Assembly (NCBI RefSeq): GCF_004833285.1
Contig: NZ_STFG01000025.1
Coordinates: forward strand, 1-44,563
Direction: 5' to 3'
Length of the DNA: 44,563 bases
From: Lampropedia puyangensis
Lineage (GTDB): Bacteria; Pseudomonadota; Gammaproteobacteria; Burkholderiales; Burkholderiaceae_C
In this document: piece after piece, positions 8,715 through 17,728 of the stretch
Layout: the number at the start of each line of letters is the position of its first letter
Numbering within the stretch: the first letter of the stretch is position 1
Program-made: the position numbers and the translations under genes
Notes under the pieces: model-generated
Told to the model about the DNA's origin: nothing
The model's database searches: none
What the model saw: only the letters and a program-made list of their open reading frames with translations

Positions 8715-9500
8715 TTACTTCAAATTTCCCGAAAGAAATTTAGCCAATCGTTCGCTGCGAGGATTGCTCAAAACCTCTCTTGGCGCGCCCTGCTCCTCAA
8801 TAACGCCTTGGTGTAAAAACACCACGTGGTTGGACACTTCACGTGCAAAGCCCATTTCGTGGGTAACGACCACCATTGTGCGACCTTGCTGAGCGAGCAG
8901 TTGCATAATGCGTAGCACCTCACCGACCAACTCAGGATCCAAAGCACTGGTCGGCTCATCAAACAGCAGAACTTCGGGTTCAACTGCCAATGCCCGGGCA
9001 ATAGCCACACGCTGCTGCTGCCCGCCTGAGAGCTGATTGGGGTATTTATCCTCGTGGCCTTTGAGCCCCACCATATCCAGATAGCGAGCTGCCAGGGCCA
9101 CTGCCTGTTCTTTACTCTGGCCCAGTACCTGAATCGGCGCTTCGATGATGTTTTGCTGCACAGTCATGTGCGCCCACAGATTGAAATGCTGAAACACCAT
9201 AGTCAGCTTGGTTCGAAAGCGCTGCAACTGCTTCAAGTCGCTGGCATGCAATTCGCCATCTTTATGCAAGTTCAAGCCAAGCTCTTCCCCTGTCAGCAGC
9301 AATCTGCCCTTATTGGGCCGCTCTAACAGATTCATGCAACGCAAAAAGGTACTCTTGCCAGAACCGGAACTGCCAATAATGCTGATCACATCACCGGCGC
9401 TGGCAGAAAGCGAGACGCCCTTGAGCACATGGTTGTTGCCATAGTATTTATGGATATCCAAGGCTTGGAGTTTGATGTTCGAGGATGCGTTGCTTGTCAT
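8715..9500 (-). CDS. hisP: Amino-acid ABC transporter ATPase (HisP-like)
   Basis: The ATPase of a polar/basic amino-acid importer, 261 residues. It shows Walker A GSSGSGKST (43-51), the Q-loop VFQHFNLWAHMT, signature LSGGQQQRVAIARAL, Walker B VLLFDEPTSALDP and the H-loop VVTHEM. The insertion with LNLHKDGELHASDLKQLQ after the first strand is typical of HisP/ArgP-type ATPases. It is the last gene of a four-gene set (binding protein, two permeases, ATPase) on the minus strand, 12 bp after the second permease. The substrate is probably histidine, lysine, arginine or ornithine; specificity is set by the binding protein. Confidence 0.93.
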   Translation of the reverse strand: MTSNASSNIKLQALDIHKYYGNNHVLKGVSLSASAGDVISIIGSSGSGKSTFLRCMNLLERPNKGRLLLTGEELGLNLHKDGELHASDLKQLQRFRTKLTMVFQHFNLWAHMTVQQNIIEAPIQVLGQSKEQAVALAARYLDMVGLKGHEDKYPNQLSGGQQQRVAIARALAVEPEVLLFDEPTSALDPELVGEVLRIMQLLAQQGRTMVVVTHEMGFAREVSNHVVFLHQGVIEEQGAPREVLSNPRSERLAKFLSGNLK

Positions 9501-9512
9501 GCCAATAACTCG

Positions 9513-10226
9513 TTAATGGGTTCGCGGTTGAAGGTAGGAGGTATAGCGCTTCTCAAGTACGCGAAAAATCCCCATCATCGTGAAAGTGAGTACCAAGTAC
9601 AGGCCTGCGGCAAACAAAAAGGCCTCAAACGTCAAATAGTAATCACGGTTTATTTTTTGTGCCGCAGCGGTGATTTCGAGCATGGCCGGCACCGTACTGG
9701 CCAGGCTGGTGCCATGCATCATCTGCATCACTTCATTGGTATAGGGCGGTAATGCTCTGCGCATGGCACTTGGCAGAATAATTCTGCGCAGCGCCTGCCA
9801 GCGCCCCATGCCCATGGCGTATGCAGCTTCAACCTCGCCTTTACTTGTATCGCGAATAGCCCCAGCCAAAATCTCAGCAAGGTACCCTGCATGGTTAATA
9901 CTGAATGCCAGCATGGCACAGAACATGGCGCTCTTGAATGGCTCTAAAAACCAAATAGTGTCCCAATGGTTTTTGATCCATTCGAGCTGACCAATGCCGT
10001 AATAAATCAAAAAAATCTGAATCAATAACGGCGTGCCACGCACGAAATAGGTAAATGAGGATGCGATTGCATTGAGCACGCGAGATCGCGCGCACAGCAT
10101 CAATGCAAAAATAACGCCTGCAATACCGCCAAAAATCAGTAAGCCGCCCAGCATATAGAACGTGCCAGCCATACCTTTGAGGTACAACAGCCACGTTGAG
10201 GATTCGGAAAATATCTCCCAGTTCAT
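9513..10226 (-). CDS. hisM: Amino-acid ABC transporter permease (HisM-like)
   Basis: An inner-membrane permease of 237 residues with about five helices and the His/Glu/Gln-type motif: FVRGTPLLIQIFLIYYG, then EILAGAIRDTSKGEVEAAYAMGM where the EAA loop contacts the ATPase. A start at 10226 behind GAGG gives the usual family length and N-terminus; a longer upstream reading would overlap the previous gene. It is seven bases from the first permease gene, so the two are probably coupled. Confidence 0.9.
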   Translation of the reverse strand: MNWEIFSESSTWLLYLKGMAGTFYMLGGLLIFGGIAGVIFALMLCARSRVLNAIASSFTYFVRGTPLLIQIFLIYYGIGQLEWIKNHWDTIWFLEPFKSAMFCAMLAFSINHAGYLAEILAGAIRDTSKGEVEAAYAMGMGRWQALRRIILPSAMRRALPPYTNEVMQMMHGTSLASTVPAMLEITAAAQKINRDYYLTFEAFLFAAGLYLVLTFTMMGIFRVLEKRYTSYLQPRTH

Positions 10227-10233
10227 TACAGCC

Positions 10234-10920
10234 TCACAAGGTGATTTTTTCCGAGCCCAAGCTATATCGGGCATGCACTTTGCGCAATACCCAGAGCGAC
10301 AGACTCGTGAACAACAAATAGATGACCGCAGTCATCAAAATGAAAACAAACGGCTGACGTGTTGCCGAACCTGCTTGGCGTGCCAGATACGTCATGTCAT
10401 GCAAGCCGATCAGGCTGACCAGCGCAGTAGCCTTAATCAGCGCCATCCAGCTATTGGTGAAGCTGGGCACCACATAGCGAATCATTTGAGGCAAGGTAAT
10501 ACGACGAAAAACCTGCCAACGCCCCATGCCAAATGCCAGTCCGGCCTCACGTTGACCAAATGGAATCGCCTTGATTGCGCCACGAAAATTTTCAGTCATG
10601 TAGGCGCCATAGATAAAACCAATAGTCAGCACACCCGCAATGAATGGATTCACCGTCACTTGCATGTTCCAACCCATGCTTTCAAATGCAGCATTGAGGA
10701 CGGTTGGTCCGCCATAAAAAACCAGCAGCATGGTCAACAGTTCAGGGACACCCCGAACAACAGTGGTGTACAGCTGGCCAAGCGCTACGGCTATCGGATT
10801 GCCCGAAAGTTTGGCCCCTGCACCAAGCAACCCTAATAAGATGGCAACGAGCAAGGAGGCCAATGCGACCCCAACCGTCGTTAAGGAGCCGTGCAAAATT
10901 GATATGTAATAACCGTTCAT
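10234..10920 (-). CDS. hisQ: Amino-acid ABC transporter permease (HisQ-like)
   Basis: The first permease of the importer, 228 residues with about five membrane helices and the motifs TTVVRGVPELLTMLLVFYG and FRGAIKAIPFGQREAGLAFG (the EAA loop). The ATG at 10920 gives an N-terminus like that of HisQ (a short MNGYY before the first helix) but has a poor ribosome site. A GTG at 10980 behind a good GAGGA site would add 20 residues and cannot be excluded. It pairs with the HisM-like permease to form the membrane channel. Confidence 0.88.
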   Translation of the reverse strand: MNGYYISILHGSLTTVGVALASLLVAILLGLLGAGAKLSGNPIAVALGQLYTTVVRGVPELLTMLLVFYGGPTVLNAAFESMGWNMQVTVNPFIAGVLTIGFIYGAYMTENFRGAIKAIPFGQREAGLAFGMGRWQVFRRITLPQMIRYVVPSFTNSWMALIKATALVSLIGLHDMTYLARQAGSATRQPFVFILMTAVIYLLFTSLSLWVLRKVHARYSLGSEKITL

Positions 10921-11007
10921 GCCCGATTGCAGTGATCGTGTCGATCTATAAATGGCGGGCTTGCGAGCAGTAAACAACACAAGCCATCCTCGAAAGATGG
11001 AATGTTA

Positions 11008-11043
11008 ACAGCGCCTTAGCCCATATTCGGACGAAGGCGCTGT
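11008..11043 (-). terminator. Intra-operon hairpin between binding-protein and permease genes
   Basis: Perfect 10-bp arms (ACAGCGCCTT / AAGGCGCTGT) enclose a 16-base loop in the 190 bp between the binding-protein stop (11111) and the first permease. No strong T run follows. In such importers a stable stem here protects the binding-protein mRNA or stops part of transcription, giving more binding protein than permease; that role is inferred from position. Confidence 0.55.
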
Positions 11044-11110
11044 AATAGAAGGAGAAACCCAAGCGAAGGGAGCGGCTAGGGTAACTTATGTCCTGCGGTA
11101 GTTGACAGAA

Positions 11111-11887
11111 TCAGTCTTGACCGTAAGGATCAAAATCGAAATATTTTTTCGCAATCTCAGCATATTTGCCATTGCTGCGCAAAGTCTTGATGGCCTGGTT
11201 AAGCTGGCCTTTGAGTTCATCCTGCCCTTTACGCAGTGCAATACCCATGCCTTCACCGTAGTACTTGGAATCGAGCAAATCGGGTCCGACTGATTTGAAG
11301 TCTTTACCATCTGGCTTGCTCAAAAATCCCCCCGTCACTTCCACTTTATCAGCCACCGTGCCATCGAGACGGCCAGCATTGATGTCCAAATAGACCTGAT
11401 CCTGCGCTTCGTAGGCGACCACTTTTACACCTTTTAGGGCCAACTCACCTTCAGCATAACGCTCTTGCGTACTCCCCTTGAGAACACCCAGCGTCATGCC
11501 TTTCAAAGAATTCTGGTCTTTATAGTCGACCGAGTTTTTCACCACGATAGTGCTTGGCGTTTTGTAGTAACGATCAGAGAAATCAATCACGCGCTTGCGC
11601 TCTTCTGTGATCGACATATCACTGATGATTACGTCATAACGGCGGCTCTGAAGTCCGGGGATCATCGAATCCCACACTTGCTCAACAAACACGCATTTGC
11701 GCTTGAGTTCTTCGCACACAGCGTTTGAGAAATCGATATTGAAACCGACCAACTCCCCTTTTGCATTTTTGTACACGAAGGGTTCGTATGTAGGATCAAC
11801 CGCCACACGCAGATCCTGCGCCACTACAGTGAAAGAAGCACCAGCCATCAAGCTAGCCAGCAAGGCAGTCGTCACGTGTTTTTTCAT
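11111..11887 (-). CDS. Periplasmic basic amino-acid binding protein of an ABC transporter
   Basis: A 258-residue solute-binding protein (family 3, HisJ/ArgT type). A signal peptide spans residues 1-24 (cleavage after FTVVAQ) and the mature protein starts DLRVAVDPTYEPFVYKNAKG, the classic first strand. SMTE-like segments (ISDMSITEERKRVIDFSDRY) and the C-terminal GMGIALRKG also fit. The start at 11887 follows GGAGTGTTCTCT; an upstream in-frame start would destroy the signal peptide. It is the first gene of the four-gene importer operon. Lysine/arginine/ornithine or histidine is the likely ligand, not fixed by sequence alone. Confidence 0.92.
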   Translation of the reverse strand: MKKHVTTALLASLMAGASFTVVAQDLRVAVDPTYEPFVYKNAKGELVGFNIDFSNAVCEELKRKCVFVEQVWDSMIPGLQSRRYDVIISDMSITEERKRVIDFSDRYYKTPSTIVVKNSVDYKDQNSLKGMTLGVLKGSTQERYAEGELALKGVKVVAYEAQDQVYLDINAGRLDGTVADKVEVTGGFLSKPDGKDFKSVGPDLLDSKYYGEGMGIALRKGQDELKGQLNQAIKTLRSNGKYAEIAKKYFDFDPYGQD

Positions 11888-12674
11888 AGAGAACACTCCA
11901 AAATCAATGTCATAAATAAATGAGTCTCTGCGCGTTTGCGTTGACGCTCGATGCAAAAGAGCAATCACAGCGGCGTTAAGCGGCAAAGAACCATTTCAGT
12001 GGCAGCAATTCTAGTGCCAGCTTATTCATTGAGTCATTGTTTTGGTCTGATTCATTCAACATTTGAGGGTAAACAAGCAGTTGAACCATGCTGCACAGAC
12101 TGTGGCCCCATGGCCGCAGTCATGGGGTGGCGACAAAGAGAATCACGGCATACAGCCTTTAAAACAATCTCTCTTCTTGACTTATACAAAAAAGCAACAT
12201 TTATCTATATTCGTTATAATCGCGGCTGTTGCATTTGATTGCTTAGCGTTAAAGGCTTGGCATCAACGCCACTCGCTCATGCATGCTGAAGGTCCATCGC
12301 GGCCTGGCAGGCATGGTGTTTTCAACGGAATGCAGGCATCCCACCATCGGTCTGTATTCCATCTGGATGGTCGTTTTCTCGACTCGATGCCCAACGACTT
12401 GTTTGTCATGCACCTTTTATGTGCATGCGAAGAGGAACGTTTGCGTGAGATGGACTGCTTTTTCATCTCATTCGGCAGCCAATACGTATGCAGCTGTTGC
12501 AGCTTGCATGCCGTTTGTCTGAAGGCATGCGCTTTATTTAGCGTTTGTTTTTGTGTTGGTTAGTGTGATAGGCGGAACTTGGCTTGCCAGCCTCATTCGC
12601 CTTGCCTTGACTTATTTGTGCTCTTCGCTTGGCGTTGGGCTACAGGCTCTGACCAGTTGCCAGGCATCTGCATA
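11888..12674. other. Long gene-free stretch between two divergent transporter operons
   Basis: About 790 bp between the divergent amino-acid importer and the proV leader, with no convincing gene on either strand; the open frames here have implausible, Cys/Trp-rich translations. It should hold both operons' promoters. At 12506-12530 GCATGCC and GGCATGC (7-bp perfect arms, 11-base loop) form a hairpin followed by a T-rich stretch, possibly a terminator or attenuator. The stretch around 12180-12225 is AT-rich, with TTGACT (-35-like) and TATAAT (-10-like) hexamers but not at standard spacing. Confidence 0.5.
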
Positions 12675-12747
12675 TCTGCTGCATTAGCGTCTACGCATGC
12701 AGCAGACAAGGATGCGCATATGCATCCCTTCCAGACCACAGGGAGGT
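12675..12747 (+). promoter_or_regulatory. Two-hairpin leader ahead of proV
   Basis: Hairpin one (12675-12706) has 10-bp perfect arms TCTGCTGCAT / ATGCAGCAGA, with a further GCG/CGC pair inside. Hairpin two (12710-12727) is GGATGC-GCATAT-GCATCC. The proV ribosome site (GGGAGGT, 12741-12747) follows at once, and the start codon is at 12756. The enterobacterial proU leader is known to be controlled after transcription under osmotic change; whether this leader works likewise is unknown. An RNA structure is a direct reading; regulation is inference. Confidence 0.55.
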
Positions 12748-12755
12748 ACGACAAG

Positions 12756-14039
12756 ATGGCCAAAAGCATTCACATCGACCACGTCTACAAAGTCTTTGGC
12801 AATAAGCCTGAACAGGCCATCACCATGGCCAAACAAGGCAAATCCAAACAGGACATTCTTGAAAAAACAGGCCAATCCATTGGTGTATATGACGCGCATT
12901 TCTCTATTGAAGCGGGAGAAATTTTCGTCATCATGGGGCTTTCTGGGTCAGGCAAATCTACGCTGGTCCGCATGCTCAACCGCTTGATTGAACCCAGTGC
13001 GGGCAAGATCGTGGTCGACGGACAAGACATCAACGCACTCAGTGATAAGGCTCTGCGCAACTTGCGCCGCAAAGACATCAGCATGGTGTTTCAATCCTTT
13101 GCGTTGATGCCACACATGACAGTACTGGATAACACTGCATTTGGTCTAGAGCTGGCAGGCATCGACAAAAACGAGCGGCACCAAGCAGCGCAAGCGGCGC
13201 TTGAACAAGTGGGCTTAGGCGCATGGGGTAACAGCTACCCTGACGAGCTCTCTGGGGGGATGCAGCAGCGCGTTGGTTTAGCCCGCGCTCTTGCTGCTGA
13301 TCCTGCCATTTTGCTGATGGACGAGGCGTTCTCCGCGCTTGACCCCATCATCCGCACCGATATGCAATCAGAACTCTTGCGCCTGCAAGAGGTAAAGCAA
13401 CGCACCATCGTATTCATCTCGCATGACCTAGATGAAGCCATGCGCATTGGCAACCGCATTGCCATCATGAAGGATGGCCACGTAGTCCAAGTCGGTACGC
13501 CAGAAGAAATTCTGCGCAACCCTGCCAATGATTATGTTCGCAGCTTCACCAAAGGGGTGGATGCGTCAGTGGTCTTTAAAGTCGCTGATATTGCAAGCCG
13601 CAACCAGCCCGTGCTTGATCTGAATAAACCAGGTAAAGGATTGCGCGCTGCGCTGCGCATTCTGGAAGATCAAGATCGCGATTACGGCTACGTAGTCTCA
13701 CGCGGTCAACGGTTCGAGGGCATTGTTTCAACAGAGTCCCTGCGGCAAGCCCGCAACGGCTCCAACAATCTGCAGCCATTGTCGGATGCGTTTTTACCTG
13801 ACCCCATCACGGTTCGTGGTGATGAATTGGTGGCTGATGTAGTCGGTCGTGCAGCTCAACCGCGCTACCCCTTACCAGTGGTCAATGAAGAAGGGGTTTT
13901 ACTGGGTGTAGTCAGCCGTACTCGCTTGTTGCGCTTTTTAGATCGCGATACGCCGCCTTTGCCAGTAGAAAGTACGCGCATAGATACGCCTTCTAGCCCT
14001 CCCAATGCCGAAGCCGCACCAATGTCCGCAACAGTATGA
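12756..14039 (+). CDS. proV: Glycine betaine/proline betaine ABC transporter ATPase
   Basis: ATPase of the osmoprotectant importer ProU, 427 residues. It opens with the ProV-specific segment containing [20 protein letters not shown], followed by Walker [10 protein letters not shown] (61-69), signature [15 protein letters not shown] and Walker [16 protein letters not shown]-terminal pair of CBS-like segments (about 295-410, including [19 protein letters not shown]) would sense ionic strength. The start at 12756 is fixed by GGGAGGT and by the family N-terminus, although the frame is open back to 12579. The stop is followed closely by proW. Confidence 0.96.
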   Translation: MAKSIHIDHVYKVFGNKPEQAITMAKQGKSKQDILEKTGQSIGVYDAHFSIEAGEIFVIMGLSGSGKSTLVRMLNRLIEPSAGKIVVDGQDINALSDKALRNLRRKDISMVFQSFALMPHMTVLDNTAFGLELAGIDKNERHQAAQAALEQVGLGAWGNSYPDELSGGMQQRVGLARALAADPAILLMDEAFSALDPIIRTDMQSELLRLQEVKQRTIVFISHDLDEAMRIGNRIAIMKDGHVVQVGTPEEILRNPANDYVRSFTKGVDASVVFKVADIASRNQPVLDLNKPGKGLRAALRILEDQDRDYGYVVSRGQRFEGIVSTESLRQARNGSNNLQPLSDAFLPDPITVRGDELVADVVGRAAQPRYPLPVVNEEGVLLGVVSRTRLLRFLDRDTPPLPVESTRIDTPSSPPNAEAAPMSATV

Positions 14040-14050
14040 AAGAGCACGCC

Positions 14051-15361
14051 ATGACTGAAAATATTTCCCCTGTGCTGGTGGCGCAAAACTCATCTGCCTC
14101 CAACAACCCCTGGGCCTCCGGCCAAAGCACTACAGCCACGACACAAACTGAATCAGCCCCGTCAGCCGCAGCGAGCAATCCCTGGGCAAGCAACGACGCG
14201 GCAATAGAGCCTACGCAAAATACCAGCAGCGCCCCATTAGCAGACAACCCTTGGGGTGCTAGTACCCCTGATACCCCAGCTACAGGAGCAGATACTGGCA
14301 GTACTGCAGACTGGCTGTCGAGCGCCCCCCCATCAACGAACGCTCAAGAGGGCTTTCAGATCAGCCAATTATGGGATGGCAGCTTGCCTGTACAAGATTG
14401 GATCAATGATGGCTTGGCTTGGTTTGTGGCCAGCTTTAGACCTTTCTTTCAAGCCATTCGGGCACCAATTGACGCCGTGCTCAGTCAAGTGCAGCACCTG
14501 TTGGTATCCGTTCCAACACTCTTGATGATCAGCATCTTGTCCCTCATCGCATGGCAAGTAGCCGGGCGCGGTATTGCCATTGGTTCGTTACTGTCGCTAT
14601 TGGTTATTGCGATGCTAGGCGTTTGGCCTGAAGCAATGGTGACCCTCGCCTTGGTCTTAACCTCATTGGTTTTTTGCATGTTGATTGGGCTCCCACTGGG
14701 TATCTTGCTAGCCAGTAGCGACCGGGCACAACGCGTCATGCGGCCATTCTTGGATGCGATGCAGACAACACCTGCCTTTGTGTACTTGGTTCCAGTTGTC
14801 ATGCTCTTTGGTATTGGCAATGTACCCGGCGTGATCGTGACAATCGTATTTGCCCTGCCCCCACTGGTTAGGCTGACCAACCTTGGCATACGCCAAGTGC
14901 GCCCTGATTTGATTGAAGCGGCCAAAGCCTACGGAGCCTCCCCCATCCAAATGCTGGCCAAAGTGCAGTTACCTCTGGCCATGCCGTCCATCATGGCTGG
15001 CATCAATCAAGCGCTGATGTTATCCCTGTCTATGGTGGTCATTGCCTCCATGATTGCCGTCGGTGGTTTAGGGCAAATGGTTCTGCGCGGTATTGGGCGT
15101 TTGGATATGGGATTGGCCACTGTAGGGGGCTTAGGCATCGTGTTACTCGCCATCATGCTTGACCGTATGACTCAAGCCATGGGGCAGCCCAAACGAGGCG
15201 GTCAGTCATGGCTTGATGGAGGTCCCATAGGCTTACTGCGCCACCTATTGCGTCGCAGTCCAAAGGCCTCCTCCTCCGAAATTGCTTCAGGAAAAGTCAA
15301 AGACCAGCCTAGCCAGAAATCCTCTTCAGACGGTGTCGGTATGCAGGCTCCAGCCCATTAA
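14051..15361 (+). CDS. proW: Glycine betaine/proline betaine ABC transporter permease
   Basis: Permease of ProU, 436 residues. A long polar N-terminal tail (about residues 1-105) precedes about seven membrane helices; the EAA-type loop reads [20 protein letters not shown]. The tail carries three NPW motifs (NNPWASG, SNPWASN and DNPWGAS) about 25 residues apart, where E. coli ProW has one NNPW near its start. The C-terminus is Ser/Lys-rich. The ATG at 14036 overlaps the proV stop (ATGA), but 14051 has the better ribosome site (GAAAGAG) and is preferred. Together with ProV it drives betaine uptake delivered by ProX. Confidence 0.94.
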   Translation: MTENISPVLVAQNSSASNNPWASGQSTTATTQTESAPSAAASNPWASNDAAIEPTQNTSSAPLADNPWGASTPDTPATGADTGSTADWLSSAPPSTNAQEGFQISQLWDGSLPVQDWINDGLAWFVASFRPFFQAIRAPIDAVLSQVQHLLVSVPTLLMISILSLIAWQVAGRGIAIGSLLSLLVIAMLGVWPEAMVTLALVLTSLVFCMLIGLPLGILLASSDRAQRVMRPFLDAMQTTPAFVYLVPVVMLFGIGNVPGVIVTIVFALPPLVRLTNLGIRQVRPDLIEAAKAYGASPIQMLAKVQLPLAMPSIMAGINQALMLSLSMVVIASMIAVGGLGQMVLRGIGRLDMGLATVGGLGIVLLAIMLDRMTQAMGQPKRGGQSWLDGGPIGLLRHLLRRSPKASSSEIASGKVKDQPSQKSSSDGVGMQAPAH

Positions 15362-15404
15362 TGCTGCCGGTCTGAGCGTATACCCGCCGCAATTAATGCC
15401 GCCC

Positions 15405-15462
15405 CTCAATGGACGATGTTCATTGAGATTAAGCATATCCACCAGTGCGGATATTTTTATCC
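15405..15462 (+). other. Hairpins in the proW-proX gap
   Basis: CTCAATG (15405-15411) pairs with CATTGAG (15421-15427), and GGATA (15449-15453) pairs with TATCC (15458-15462) around TTTT, just before the proX ribosome site (AGGAGA). The stems are modest. They may separate expression of the binding proteins from that of proVW; this is inferred from position only. Confidence 0.35.
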
Positions 15463-15489
15463 ACCTCTATTCAAGGAGACTTCCAACGC

Positions 15490-16572
15490 ATGCATTGTGC
15501 TCACTCGCTTTCATTTCACCCTCTTTCTTCATCTCTGAATTTCATTCGCGCCAAAGCGACAGCTTTGTTCAAACCCACTCAATGGGCCAAGGCTTTGGCC
15601 TTTACGGGCATTGCCATAGCAGCTTCAGCACACGCGCAGACACAACCAGGGCAAGGCCAACGGGTACAGCCCGTGCAAACTTCCGTCGCAGAAGAAACCT
15701 TTCAGACTTTATTGGTTGCACGCGCCCTGCAAGCGCTGGGCTACGACGTACAAGACATTCAAGAGACGGAGTACGCCTCTGCCTACTTGGCTGTTGCCAA
15801 CGGCGATGCGAGTTATATCGCGGTGAACTGGCAGCCATTGCACGATGACTTCTATGCCAATGCCGGGGGCGACACCAAGTTCTATCGCAAGGGCACTTAT
15901 GTAGACAACAGCGCACAAGGCTACCTGATTGACAAAAAGACGGCCGATGCCCACGCGATCACGAATTTCAGCCAGCTTCAACAACCAGAGATTGCGAAGT
16001 TATTTGATGCAAACGGTGATGGCAAAGCCGACCTGACAGGCTGCACGCCAGGCTGGGGCTGTGAAGCTGTGGTTGAACACCACCTTGACGCCTACGAATT
16101 GCGGCAAACCGTCACCCACAACCAAGGTAATTACGCCGCCTTGATGGCAGATACCATCACACGTTACCAACAAGGTCGACCGATCCTCTACTACACCTGG
16201 ACGCCTTATTGGGTCTCTGGCGTATTGGTGCCAGGAAAAGACGTTGTGTGGTTAGAGGTTCCTTTCTCATCGATGCCCGGCGCTCAAAAAGACATCGACA
16301 CTCAATTGCCCAACGGTAAAAACTACGGTTTTCCGATTAACCGCATGAACATCGTAGCGAACAAGACGTTTGCGAAAAACAACCCAGCTGCGGCCAAATT
16401 GTTTGCAGTCATGCAGCTTTCGATTGATGACGTTTCTGCCCAAAACCTGCGCATGCAACAGGGCGAGAACAGTCGCGCAGACATTGCCCGCCACACCGAT
16501 GCTTGGATAAGCGCCAACCAAACCGTCTTTGATGGCTGGTTGCAACAAGCCCGTGAAGCGGCCAAACCCTAA
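15490..16572 (+). CDS. proX: Glycine betaine-binding periplasmic protein, copy 1
   Basis: A 360-residue ProX-type binding protein. It has a long signal region (about 50 residues, ending ASAHAQ) and a mature protein with clear ProX blocks: [31 protein letters not shown], the calcium-loop-like [21 protein letters not shown] with two Cys, and [12 protein letters not shown] with the Trp residues that form the betaine box. The start at 15490 follows AGGAGA; the unusually long basic signal sequence might instead begin at a later start. A second, closely similar proX follows after 60 bp, so the operon codes for two binding proteins for one ProVW. Confidence 0.93.
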   Translation: MHCAHSLSFHPLSSSLNFIRAKATALFKPTQWAKALAFTGIAIAASAHAQTQPGQGQRVQPVQTSVAEETFQTLLVARALQALGYDVQDIQETEYASAYLAVANGDASYIAVNWQPLHDDFYANAGGDTKFYRKGTYVDNSAQGYLIDKKTADAHAITNFSQLQQPEIAKLFDANGDGKADLTGCTPGWGCEAVVEHHLDAYELRQTVTHNQGNYAALMADTITRYQQGRPILYYTWTPYWVSGVLVPGKDVVWLEVPFSSMPGAQKDIDTQLPNGKNYGFPINRMNIVANKTFAKNNPAAAKLFAVMQLSIDDVSAQNLRMQQGENSRADIARHTDAWISANQTVFDGWLQQAREAAKP

Positions 16573-16632
16573 CGCTGGCATGCATTGCCCTGCTCTCGCA
16601 TTTTTCACCTATCCACAAGAAAGGACATCCGC

Positions 16633-17646
16633 ATGAAACACCCATTTCGCTTAACGCACCGTTTATTAGCGCTTGCTGTTGTAGGTTTTGGACTGAATAC
16701 CACCGCTTTGCATGCCCAGGAACTCCCGGGTAAAGGCATCAGTGTGCAGCCAATCAAAAGTTCTATTGCTGAAGAAACCTTCCAGACGCTGTTAGTAAGC
16801 CGCGCACTTGAAAAATTAGGCTATGACGTCAAAGACATCCAAGAAACCGAGTACGCCACAGGCTTTGTCGCTTTGGCCAATGGTGACGCCACGTTTCTGG
16901 CTGTGAACTGGGTACCTTTGCATGACGATTTCTACAAGAATGTCGGCGGTGACGACAAGCTTTATCGCAAAGGCACTTATGTCACCAATTCATTGCAAGG
17001 CTATTTGATCGACAAAAAAACGGCTGATGCACACAAAATCACTAATCTGGGCCAACTCAAAGACCCCGCCATTGCCAAACTGTTTGATACCAATGGTGAT
17101 GGCAAAGCCGACTTGACCGGTTGCAACCCTGGCTGGGGATGTGAGGCTGTAATTGAGCACCACATGAAAAGCTACGAACTGGGCAATACCGTCACCCATA
17201 ACCAAGGCAGTTACTCTGCACTGATTGCCGACACCATTGCCCGTTACCGCTCAGGCCAACCTATTTTGTATTACACATGGACGCCCTATTGGGTCTCCGG
17301 CGTGCTCAAACCGGGAAGTGATGTGGTTTGGCTGCAAGTGCCTTTTACCGCGCTGCCTGGCGAGCAAGCGGCAGTGGAAACCAAACTGCCAGATGGCTCC
17401 AACTATGGCTTCCCTGTAAACACGCAACACATTGTTGCCAACAAGGTTTTTGCCGAAAAAAATCCATCCGCAGCCAAACTATTTGAGGTGATGCAGCTGC
17501 CAATTACCGCCATCAATGCCCAAAACTTGCGCATGCAGGAAGGCGAAAATTCTGCTGCGGATATCAACCGACATGTTGACGGATGGATTAAAGCCAACCA
17601 AACCACTTTTGATGCTTGGATTCAACAAGCTAAAGCAGCAAAATAA
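16633..17646 (+). CDS. proX: Glycine betaine-binding periplasmic protein, copy 2
   Basis: A 337-residue ProX paralogue with a compact signal peptide (1-24, ending ALHAQ) after an AAGGA site. It has all the ProX blocks of copy 1 in the same order ([44 protein letters not shown]) and looks closer to E. coli ProX in the GCNPGWGCE block. The two copies differ mainly in the signal region and scattered surface residues. It is the last gene of the operon and ends before a 12-bp terminator stem. Copies may differ in ligand preference (glycine betaine, proline betaine) or in expression; the sequence alone cannot decide. Confidence 0.94.
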   Translation: MKHPFRLTHRLLALAVVGFGLNTTALHAQELPGKGISVQPIKSSIAEETFQTLLVSRALEKLGYDVKDIQETEYATGFVALANGDATFLAVNWVPLHDDFYKNVGGDDKLYRKGTYVTNSLQGYLIDKKTADAHKITNLGQLKDPAIAKLFDTNGDGKADLTGCNPGWGCEAVIEHHMKSYELGNTVTHNQGSYSALIADTIARYRSGQPILYYTWTPYWVSGVLKPGSDVVWLQVPFTALPGEQAAVETKLPDGSNYGFPVNTQHIVANKVFAEKNPSAAKLFEVMQLPITAINAQNLRMQEGENSAADINRHVDGWIKANQTTFDAWIQQAKAAK

Positions 17647-17676
17647 GTTTACAGCCGCACTGTCATGTGCCCCAAA

Positions 17677-17705
17677 AAAATGGCCCGCATTGCGCGGGCC
17701 ATTTT
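17677..17705. terminator. Bidirectional intrinsic terminator
   Basis: A perfect 12-bp stem (AAAATGGCCCGC / GCGGGCCATTTT) with loop ATTGC lies between the convergent proX copy 2 and the PiT gene. The A-run before and T-run after the GC core make it work on both strands. Confidence 0.9.
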
Positions 17706-17728
17706 CATTCATGCAACGGTTTGCAAAA

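Noticed and set aside
9513-10836. Plus-strand frames opposite the amino-acid permeases
   Set aside because: The minus-strand permeases explain the region fully; the opposite frames lack ribosome sites and recognisable domains.
12063-12563. Open plus-strand frame of 166 codons upstream of proV
   Set aside because: The translation is rich in Cys, His and Trp with no recognisable domain, has no ribosome site and overlaps several hairpins; it reads like non-coding sequence.
16003-16032. Calcium-loop-like motif [10 protein letters not shown] in ProX
   Set aside because: The same block occurs in E. coli ProX ([10 protein letters not shown]), so it is a family feature and not new.
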